A DNA stretch of 5,283 bases from Chitinophaga pinensis (lineage in GTDB: Bacteria > Bacteroidota > Bacteroidia > Chitinophagales > Chitinophagaceae): the NCBI GenBank assembly GCA_943324055.2, contig CALPKD020000122.1:1-5283 (forward strand), written 5' to 3'. The first letter of the stretch is position 1, and every line of letters starts with the position of its first letter. This document shows, one piece after another, positions 1-5,283 of this stretch. Position numbers and translations under genes: made by a program. Below the pieces are notes generated by a model that was not told where the DNA came from, did not search any database, and saw only the letters and a program-made list of their open reading frames with translations.

Positions 1-759
1 GTGGACAAGGCTTTCTTAAAGCCAGTTCCAGCAATGCCTACTGTGTCAAATGACGAAGCTAGAGTTGGTATTCCTGGGAAAAAATTCGCAATGGTCATTG
101 ACCTTTCAAGATGTAAAAATTTAAAAAAATGTCAGTCTGCTTGTAATCATATGCACCATATTCATCCGGGCCAAAACTGGATTAAGTTAAATGCAATGCA
201 AGATGCAGATAAAACAGCACCCTATTGGCAACCCACTACTTGTATGCATTGCGATGAACCGCCATGTGTTAAAGTTTGCCCTGTAGATGCAACATTTAAA
301 AGAAAAGATGGTATCGTATTAATTGATAGTGATCGTTGTGTAGGTTGTAGATTTTGTATGGCTGCTTGTCCTTATTCAACTAGAGTATTTAACTGGGAAG
401 ATCCTAAGTTAGAACCAGCCATTGCGGACAAGCCTTACAATTGTGAAACCAGTATGCCTCAAAAAGTAGGTACAGTAGGTAAATGTGATTTCTGTCCGGA
501 TATGGTACGTCAAGGGAGTTTACCACATTGCGTGTCAGCATGTCCAAACGGGGTGTTCTTCTTTGGAGACATTTTGGAAGACTCAGTTACTAATGGCGCT
601 GAAACATTTAGATTCAGTGAATTGATAAAGGATAAAGCTGGGTATCGATTAATGGAAGACTTAGGTACTAAACCAAGTGTTTATTACTTGCCTCCAGTGA
701 ATAGGAATTTTCCTTTTGAAAACAATGCAGAAGCAGCAGAAGGCGAAAAGAAAGCCTAG
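1..759 (+). CDS. Ferredoxin-type 4Fe-4S electron-transfer subunit (DmsB/NrfC/HybA/DsrO-like), possibly 5'-truncated
   Basis: This is the iron-sulfur subunit of a membrane-associated redox complex and should pass electrons through a chain of cubane clusters to or from the NrfD-like protein encoded next. Seen: 252 residues with four cysteine groups in the usual order. Group I is C38-x5-C44-x3-C48, group II is C81-x2-C84-x4-C89-x3-C93 (CMHCDEPPC), group III is C113-x2-C116-x2-C119-x3-C123, and group IV is C162-x2-C165-x11-C177-x3-C181. Group I lacks its second cysteine, with Leu41 in that place, and there is one extra cysteine, C148. The GTG at base 1 could be a true start, since the next gene also uses GTG. 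However, the frame is open to the window edge and the first cysteine lies unusually far in, so an upstream start is possible. No twin-arginine signal is visible in the part present; one could lie upstream. The family call is strong. The substrate of the complex cannot be told. Confidence 0.9.
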   Translation: MDKAFLKPVPAMPTVSNDEARVGIPGKKFAMVIDLSRCKNLKKCQSACNHMHHIHPGQNWIKLNAMQDADKTAPYWQPTTCMHCDEPPCVKVCPVDATFKRKDGIVLIDSDRCVGCRFCMAACPYSTRVFNWEDPKLEPAIADKPYNCETSMPQKVGTVGKCDFCPDMVRQGSLPHCVSACPNGVFFFGDILEDSVTNGAETFRFSELIKDKAGYRLMEDLGTKPSVYYLPPVNRNFPFENNAEAAEGEKKA

Positions 760-792
760 GTATCTTTTTTGTATGATTAAAACAAATACACC

Positions 793-2100
793 GTGGAAAA
801 GTTAGCAGAACAAAAAATCATCGAAGATCTATTACCTCAAAAATTTGGTAAGCAAGGAACGATATGGGTAATATGTTTATTGGCAGTATGTGCACTAGGT
901 GCTTTTGCCTATGGTCGACAATTGTATTATGGCTTAGAAGTGACAGCGATGCGTGATTATGTATCATGGGGCATTTACATTTCTAACTTTGTATTTTTTG
1001 TAGCAATCAGTTTAGTAGGGTCCTTAATTACAGCAGTACTGAGGTTGACCGATGTAAATTGGAGTACCCCGTTGACTAGGATTGCCGAAATTATTGCGGT
1101 ATCTGCAATTTGCTTTGCGGGATTAATCATCATTGTGGATATGGGTCGCCCAGATCGTTTTTACAATTTATTTTTACATGGTCGTTTGCAGTCTCCTATT
1201 ATTTGGGATGTAATTGTAATCACTACCTATTTATTTATCAGTATACTTTTATTATACTTTCCGCTGCTTCCTGATTTAAAAATCATGATTGAGCACAAAG
1301 AACGTAATGGCAAATGGTTGCAAAAATTATATGTGTTTTTAGGTTCTTTTTGGAAAAACAAACCCGAACAATTTCATATATCAGAGAAAGCTATTAATAT
1401 ACTTTCTATTTCAATTATACCAGTAGCTTTTGCAATTCACACGGTCACCTCTTGGCTGTTTGCTACTACCTATCGTCCAGGATGGGATAGCACTAATTTT
1501 GGAGCGTACTTTATATCAGGTGCCTTTTTAGTGGGGTCTGGTGCAGTATTAATTGCAATGTATGTTTTTAGAACACACTATAAGTTGGAAAAATATATCA
1601 CTGACAGCCATTTTGATAAAATGGGTAAGGTGGTAGTATTGTTGGCATTGATTTATTTATATTTTAATGTGAATGAGTTTTTGGTACCAGCATTTAAAAT
1701 GAAAAAATCAGAGGAAGAACATTTAATGGGATTGTTTACAGGCGAATTCGCTGCCATATTTTGGTTCGCAATTTCAACAGCAATGATTATTCCAATTTGT
1801 ATTCTGTTATTTAAAAAAGGGCGAAGACCAAAAGCTGCTTTTGTTGCTGGAATTTTAGTGGTTGTAGGGTCTTGGTTTAAAAGATATCTAATTGTGACAC
1901 CTACCTTGTTGCATCCGTTTTTACCTATGAGCAACGTGCCAGAGAGTTACAGGCATTATATTCCAACATGGGAAGAGTGGGCAATTGCAGGCGGTTCATT
2001 AGCAGGTGCCCTGTTAATTGTAACCATATTTGCAAGAATTTTTCCAATTATCCCAATTCACGAAACCATTACCGAAATAGAGAGCAATGAAAAAGCATAA
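793..2100 (+). CDS. NrfD/PsrC/DsrP-family polytopic membrane subunit, quinone-interacting
   Basis: This is an integral cytoplasmic-membrane protein of the NrfD superfamily. Such proteins exchange electrons between the quinone pool and a partner iron-sulfur subunit, sometimes with proton translocation. Seen: 435 residues with about ten hydrophobic helices, near residues 23-40, 59-83, 97-117, 136-158, 200-224, 237-259, 277-299, 316-339, 347-366 and 394-416. Stretches typical of the Hmc/DsrP branch include VSWGIYISNFVFF in helix 2, MGRPDRF after helix 3, and HTVTSW in helix 5 followed by a GWDS loop. A polar insert of about 40 residues (160-199) separates helices 4 and 5. The start is GTG, 33 bp after the iron-sulfur gene. 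No clear Shine-Dalgarno is seen, which is normal for Bacteroidota. The tail overlaps the next gene by 14 bp, so all three genes are probably one transcript. Helix ends are judged by eye. Confidence 0.93.
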   Translation: MEKLAEQKIIEDLLPQKFGKQGTIWVICLLAVCALGAFAYGRQLYYGLEVTAMRDYVSWGIYISNFVFFVAISLVGSLITAVLRLTDVNWSTPLTRIAEIIAVSAICFAGLIIIVDMGRPDRFYNLFLHGRLQSPIIWDVIVITTYLFISILLLYFPLLPDLKIMIEHKERNGKWLQKLYVFLGSFWKNKPEQFHISEKAINILSISIIPVAFAIHTVTSWLFATTYRPGWDSTNFGAYFISGAFLVGSGAVLIAMYVFRTHYKLEKYITDSHFDKMGKVVVLLALIYLYFNVNEFLVPAFKMKKSEEEHLMGLFTGEFAAIFWFAISTAMIIPICILLFKKGRRPKAAFVAGILVVVGSWFKRYLIVTPTLLHPFLPMSNVPESYRHYIPTWEEWAIAGGSLAGALLIVTIFARIFPIIPIHETITEIESNEKA

Positions 2101-2965
2101 AATAATTCAATTACTATTTTTAATAGTATTAGGTATCCCTCCTAGCTTTTTAAAGGCACAGGATGTGGTCGAAAAACCAACCCTATCGTTAACTTTAAAA
2201 TATTTTAATGATAATAACTACACACATCATTTATTATTGGAAGCAAAGTCGAAAATTGACGGTAAGTTTCAGAAAATAGCGAATGTCCCTGCGAAAATTT
2301 ATATCACAAACGATGCGGATAAAGCTAACTTATTGGGCACTGGTATCACAAACGATAAAGGACAAATTTTAGTACTCATTCCTAATAGTGCTAAGGCAGA
2401 GTGGATCAAATCACCCAATCAAAATTTTGTTGCAGTGTCTACTACTACAAAAGCGTTTGATGAGGCAAGAGGAGAATTGGCCATTACTAAAGCAAAAATA
2501 CAAATTGATACTGCGGATGGTAGAATCATTAATGCAAAACTGATGGCATTGGTTGACACCACATGGACACCGATCGCTGCAGTCGACATGATTGTTGGTG
2601 TAAAAAGATTAGGGGGTATTATGAATGCAAATGAAACTCCAACTTACGCTACAGATTCTGTAGGGGGTGTTATGGCCGAATTTAAACGTGACACATTGCC
2701 TGGAGATACTAAAGGAAATTTAGTGTTGGTTGCAAGTGTAGTAGACAATGAAACTTATGGCAACTTAACAGCAGAAATGATTGTCCCTTGGGGTACAAAA
2801 TCGGTATACACTAGTAATTTTGATCACCGTACTTTATTTGCGCGTCGCGGACATTCTCCAATATGGCTTGAAATATTAGCGTATGCGATTATAATCGGCG
2901 TATGGTCTGTTATTATCTACTTAATATTTCAACTTAAAAAAGTTAAAGAACTTGGGGTAGGATAG
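2087..2965 (+). CDS. Uncharacterised exported protein with beta-rich domains and C-terminal membrane anchor, partner of NrfD module
   Basis: I do not recognise a named family. Seen: 292 residues. An N-terminal signal peptide (KKHK, then a hydrophobic core at about residues 7-18) probably ends near KAQ at residues 23-25. One strongly hydrophobic helix lies at about 259-281 and is followed by a basic tail (QLKKVK), giving a type I layout: periplasmic body, single anchor, short cytoplasmic tail. The body is rich in alternating beta-like segments. It has a stretch around residues 67-98 with a TNDKGQ turn, and another around 165-232, both reminiscent of Ig-like or carboxypeptidase-regulatory-like folds. 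There are no cysteines at all, so it cannot carry c-type haem or a Cys-ligated cluster. The ATG lies inside the end of the NrfD gene (14 bp overlap) with AGAG just upstream, suggesting translational coupling and an equimolar product. Inference: a structural or assembly subunit that docks a periplasmic redox partner onto the complex. Confidence 0.85.
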   Translation: MKKHKIIQLLFLIVLGIPPSFLKAQDVVEKPTLSLTLKYFNDNNYTHHLLLEAKSKIDGKFQKIANVPAKIYITNDADKANLLGTGITNDKGQILVLIPNSAKAEWIKSPNQNFVAVSTTTKAFDEARGELAITKAKIQIDTADGRIINAKLMALVDTTWTPIAAVDMIVGVKRLGGIMNANETPTYATDSVGGVMAEFKRDTLPGDTKGNLVLVASVVDNETYGNLTAEMIVPWGTKSVYTSNFDHRTLFARRGHSPIWLEILAYAIIIGVWSVIIYLIFQLKKVKELGVG

Positions 2966-3002
2966 GATTTTTCGGTGTTTTAAAAACACATGTTTTGATG
3001 AT

Positions 3003-3030
3003 CAAAGGGCGCTCAATTGAGTGCCCTTTG
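3003..3030 (+). terminator. Stem-loop likely ending the redox operon
   Basis: A 12-bp inverted repeat, CAAAGGGCGCTC then GAGTGCCCTTTG, pairs fully except for one G-U wobble around an AATT loop. It starts 37 bp after the stop codon of the third redox gene. Only a short T run closes the stem and no long T tract follows, so it may end transcription weakly or mainly protect the 3' end of the mRNA. Confidence 0.6.
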
Positions 3031-3073
3031 TATTGCAGGGCATCAACGATACAATTCTTATAAAATAGCCTAC

Positions 3074-3085
3074 CTATTTAAATAG
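3074..3085. promoter_or_regulatory. Perfect 12-bp palindrome upstream of the amidohydrolase
   Basis: CTATTTAAATAG is a perfect inverted repeat 37 bp before the amidohydrolase start codon, which is a plausible distance for an operator. In DNA this AT-rich it could arise by chance, and no second copy was found before the other genes here. Confidence 0.2.
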
Positions 3086-3093
3086 ATAAGCAT

Positions 3094-3101
3094 TAATTTT
3101 A
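3094..3101 (+). promoter_or_regulatory. Possible Bacteroidota -7 promoter element
   Basis: TAATTTTA matches the Bacteroidota -7 consensus TAnnTTTG at all but the last base and lies 21 bp before the amidohydrolase ATG. No convincing -33 TTTG element is found at the expected spacing upstream, so this is a weak candidate. Confidence 0.18.
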
Positions 3102-3122
3102 AGTATACAACCAACTTATACT

Positions 3123-4658
3123 ATGCAGCCTATATTCCGTATCTGTTTTGTAACATGCACAATGTTATTATTGACGTTTACCTCGAATGCACAAATGCCA
3201 GAGGCTAAAAATAAAATACTTATTTACAATGTCAAAGTTATAGATGGGACAGGTGGCCCAGTTAAAGCAAATGCTGTAAAAATTCAAGGGAATAAGATCG
3301 TTGAAATTGGCAATTTTACACCAACACCAGGCGAAACACAAATTGATGGTAAAGGATTGGTACTTGCACCTGGGTTTATCGACACACATAGTCATCATTT
3401 TGGGGATATGAAAAGTAGCCCGAGTGCTTTGCCAGCAGTGAGTCAGGGGATTACGACCATCGTGATAGGTCAAGACGGAGATGGTTACACAATGGATAAG
3501 CTATCGGCCATGATGAATAAAAATGCGGTCGCAGTAAATGTTGCCAACTATACTGGCCATTCAACTTTGAGAGAAATGGTAATGGGCGAGAACGAATTGC
3601 ATAGAAACTCAACACAGGTTGAGGTAGAAAAAATGAAAACAATTTTGAGTACTGAAATGCAAAAAGGATCTTTTGGTTTATCAACAGGCTTAGAATATGA
3701 ATCTGCGTTTTATTCAAATAAGGAGGAGGTAATACAATTAGCAAAAGTATTGACTGTTTTTAATGGTAGGTATATGAGTCATGTTCGAAGTGAGGATGTG
3801 CATTTGAATGAAGCAATTGATGAACTCATTGAAATAGGAAAAGTTGCTAAAATTCCAGTTCAAATTTCTCATATAAAAATTGCAAAAAAATCTGACTGGG
3901 GTACCGCTTCCTTGCTTTTGGCTAAATTAGAAAAAAACAGATCCGAAGGAATAGATATTACTGCAGATGTATATCCGTATACATTTTGGAATTCCACATT
4001 AAGGGTATTATTTCCCGACAAAAAATTTACAAGTCTTGCTAGCGCTCAGTTTGCGGTGGACCAATTGTTTGATGCGAACGAATCTGTATTGGTAAAATTT
4101 GCAGCGAATCCAAGTTATAAAGGAAAGACTATTGCACAAATTGCCAAAGAACGAAACGAAACTCCCGCTAAAACTTTAATCTATTTAGTATCGATAGCTG
4201 CCAATTTTAAGGCGAACAATCCAAATTATGAAGGATCAGTAGAAGCGATTGCTGGAAAGTCAATGAGTGAAGGAGACGTAATTGATTTCTTAAAATGGCC
4301 TTATGCAAATATTTGTTCTGATGGCAGAGGAGGTGGTCATCCAAGAGGATATGGAGCGTTTACCAGATTTATTGGAAGATATGTTAGAGATCAAAAATTG
4401 ATGTCTCTTGAAACAGCAATACATAAAATGACAGGCCTGTCTGCTGCACATCTTGGCATTAAAAATAGAGGAACCATTGCTGTGGGTAATTACGCCGACT
4501 TGGTTTTATTCAATCCCAATACGGTGATGGATAATGCAGATATAAAAAATAGCCAATTAATTTCAACAGGTATTGAAATGGTTTGGGTGAATGGGGAACT
4601 CATTTACAATCAACAAAAAGTTACCGGAAAACTCCCAGGTGTTTTAATAAAGAGATAA
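3123..4658 (+). CDS. Exported D-aminoacylase-family amidohydrolase (N-acyl-D-amino-acid deacylase-like)
   Basis: This is a metal-dependent hydrolase of the amidohydrolase superfamily whose relatives release free D-amino acids from N-acyl-D-amino acids. Seen: 511 residues, close to the family norm. A signal peptide at residues 1-23/24 ends SNAQ, so the enzyme probably acts outside the cytoplasm. A small beta domain follows, then the barrel. Metal-site candidates are H89-x-H91 in FIDTHSHH, H220 in MSHVRSE, H250 in ISHIK and D400 in CSDG. The substrate-side motif HPRGYGAF (406-413) and the C-terminal region RGTIAVGNYADLVLF are classic for the family. The position corresponding to the bridging cysteine of Alcaligenes D-aminoacylase (GNCG) reads GQDG, with Asp118. 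ATG at 3123 is chosen because it directly precedes the signal peptide; no strong Shine-Dalgarno is seen. A DgcN-family gene starts 56 bp downstream. Family call is firm, but the true substrate (N-acyl-D-amino acid, D-Asp/D-Glu derivative or dipeptide) is open. Confidence 0.9.
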   Translation: MQPIFRICFVTCTMLLLTFTSNAQMPEAKNKILIYNVKVIDGTGGPVKANAVKIQGNKIVEIGNFTPTPGETQIDGKGLVLAPGFIDTHSHHFGDMKSSPSALPAVSQGITTIVIGQDGDGYTMDKLSAMMNKNAVAVNVANYTGHSTLREMVMGENELHRNSTQVEVEKMKTILSTEMQKGSFGLSTGLEYESAFYSNKEEVIQLAKVLTVFNGRYMSHVRSEDVHLNEAIDELIEIGKVAKIPVQISHIKIAKKSDWGTASLLLAKLEKNRSEGIDITADVYPYTFWNSTLRVLFPDKKFTSLASAQFAVDQLFDANESVLVKFAANPSYKGKTIAQIAKERNETPAKTLIYLVSIAANFKANNPNYEGSVEAIAGKSMSEGDVIDFLKWPYANICSDGRGGGHPRGYGAFTRFIGRYVRDQKLMSLETAIHKMTGLSAAHLGIKNRGTIAVGNYADLVLFNPNTVMDNADIKNSQLISTGIEMVWVNGELIYNQQKVTGKLPGVLIKR

Positions 4659-4669
4659 GAGTATATTTA

Positions 4670-4688
4670 GCCGAGTTTTGAACTTGGC
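4670..4688 (+). terminator. Small stem-loop between amidohydrolase and DgcN-like gene
   Basis: GCCGAGTT, loop TTG, AACTTGGC forms an 8-bp stem with one G-U pair, 11 bp after the amidohydrolase stop. No T tract follows, only an A-rich run leading to the next start. It is more likely an mRNA-processing or partial attenuation element than a full terminator, which would leave the two genes in one operon. Confidence 0.3.
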
Positions 4689-4714
4689 ATGATAAATAAA
4701 AAATAAAAGAGCGG

Positions 4715-5283
4715 ATGAATAATGCAATTATATTAACAGATGGACTTTTAAAAACCTCAGATGCAAAAACTGCACATGGATTAATTAGGGGAACGGAAAG
4801 ATTTGTAATCAAAGGGGTGGTTGATGGTGCAGACACGGCTGGACAAGACGCAGGAGTTATATTAGATGGCAAAAACAGAACTATACCTGTATTTGAAAAT
4901 TTTAAAACTGCACTCGAACAATTAAAAGACATTCAATATCTAATCATTGGCGTTGCTACGGTGGGCGGCAAGCTACCCGGCAATATGCTAAATACAGTGT
5001 TAGAAGCAATACAGGCGGGTGTATCCGTAGTGAATGGCTTACACGAATACCTTACAGAAAAGCCAGAACTAGTCACTCTAGCTAAAGAAAAGGGAGCTGA
5101 ACTGATAGATGTCAGAAAACCAAAATTGAGAGCAGATTTAAGCTTTTGGAATGGGGATATTTATAAAGTTACAGCGCCGATCATTGCCGTAATAGGAATG
5201 GATTGTGCCATGGGCAAGCGAACAACTGCAAGAATGTTAAAACAGGCCTGTACTGCCAATGGTATTAAATCCGAAATGATTTA
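4715..5283 (+). CDS. DUF1611/DgcN-family P-loop protein (D-glutamate N-acetyltransferase-like), 3'-truncated by window end
   Basis: Members of DUF1611 (DgcN family) have an N-terminal Rossmann-like domain and a C-terminal P-loop domain. DgcN from Pseudoalteromonas acetylates D-glutamate to N-acetyl-D-glutamate, which the racemase DgcA then converts to the L form. Seen: 189 codons plus two bases remain open to the window edge, against roughly 330-350 residues in full-length relatives. The N-terminal part includes VVDGADTAG (35-43), IIGVATVGGKLPG (77-89) and a VVNGLHEYL segment (105-113). The link DVRKP (132-136) leads to the variant Walker A loop GMDCAMGKRTT (161-171), which follows the G-x5-GK pattern shared with dethiobiotin synthetase-type loops. 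ATG at 4715 gives a normal DUF1611 beginning (AIILTDGLL), and GAGCGG just upstream may be a weak ribosome site. The protein has no signal peptide and is cytoplasmic. The upstream D-aminoacylase-like gene fits D-amino-acid metabolism. Family is confident; exact activity is inferred. Confidence 0.88.
   Translation, partial: MNNAIILTDGLLKTSDAKTAHGLIRGTERFVIKGVVDGADTAGQDAGVILDGKNRTIPVFENFKTALEQLKDIQYLIIGVATVGGKLPGNMLNTVLEAIQAGVSVVNGLHEYLTEKPELVTLAKEKGAELIDVRKPKLRADLSFWNGDIYKVTAPIIAVIGMDCAMGKRTTARMLKQACTANGIKSEMI

Larger units (their letters stand above)
2966..3122. other. Intergenic region separating redox operon from amidohydrolase unit
   Basis: This 157-bp gap carries, in order, a small AT-rich near-palindrome (GTGTTTT, A, AAAACAC at 2975-2989), the GC-rich stem-loop at 3003-3030, and an AT-rich stretch leading to the amidohydrolase start. 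No small gene with a convincing start is seen. It is the only place in the window with room for both a terminator and a fresh promoter, so the amidohydrolase is probably transcribed separately from the redox genes. Confidence 0.6.

Noticed and set aside
1653..1934. Open frame on the - strand opposite the NrfD-like gene
   Set aside because: It lies entirely inside a well-supported membrane protein gene, has no recognisable domain, and its composition is what the complement of hydrophobic codons gives.
2302..2356. 13-bp direct repeat TATCACAAACGAT, twice, 42 bp apart
   Set aside because: Both copies are in frame and encode the same ITND turn in a beta-rich protein. This is most simply local repetition in coding sequence, not a mobile or regulatory element.
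2975..2989. GTGTTTT-A-AAAACAC near-palindrome as a terminator
   Set aside because: The one-base loop cannot form a stable hairpin and the arms are AT-rich; the stem-loop at 3003-3030 is the better candidate.
3027..3057. TTTG ... TACAATTC as a -33/-7 promoter pair for the amidohydrolase
   Set aside because: The spacing is right but the -7 part matches only the TA and two T positions, and the TTTG is part of the terminator stem.
3168..3744. Two overlapping - strand open frames opposite the amidohydrolase
   Set aside because: Both are antisense to conserved catalytic regions including the HxH motif, and they show no domain or sensible start context.
4621..4932. - strand open frame across the amidohydrolase end and the DgcN-like start
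   Set aside because: It spans the intergenic stem-loop and is antisense to the clearly conserved N-terminal domain of the DgcN-like protein.

Overview
The window looks like part of an AT-rich Bacteroidota chromosome, probably Chitinophagaceae or a relative. This is inferred from the low GC, the weak or absent Shine-Dalgarno sequences, GTG starts, short signal peptides ending in Ala-Gln, and protein families common in that phylum. All five genes lie on the + strand and fill nearly the whole window. The only sizeable gap is 157 bp.

Positions 1-2965 hold a compact three-gene electron-transfer module. It consists of a ferredoxin-type iron-sulfur subunit (1-759, possibly cut at the window edge), an NrfD/PsrC/DsrP-type polytopic membrane quinone-interacting subunit (793-2100), and a cysteine-free, signal-peptide-bearing periplasmic protein with one C-terminal membrane anchor (2087-2965). 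The third gene overlaps the second by 14 bp. Together they resemble the iron-sulfur plus membrane core of complex iron-sulfur enzymes or of Hmc/Dsr/Qrc-type complexes. No molybdopterin catalytic subunit or haem protein is visible, so the electron donor or acceptor is unknown. A strong hairpin at 3003-3030 closes this block.

Positions 3123-5283 hold a second, functionally different unit. A secreted D-aminoacylase-family amidohydrolase (3123-4658) is followed 56 bp downstream by the first 189 codons of a DUF1611/DgcN-family protein (4715 to the window end). DgcN has been characterised elsewhere as a D-glutamate N-acetyltransferase that works with a DgcA racemase. The pair therefore suggests metabolism of N-acyl-D-amino acids, D-glutamate or peptidoglycan fragments. 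This is inference from family and neighbourhood.

The most notable details are the missing second cysteine in the first cluster motif of the iron-sulfur protein, the uncharacterised membrane-anchored partner of NrfD, and an aspartate where classical D-aminoacylases carry their metal-bridging cysteine. I see no mobile element, CRISPR array, tRNA or rRNA.
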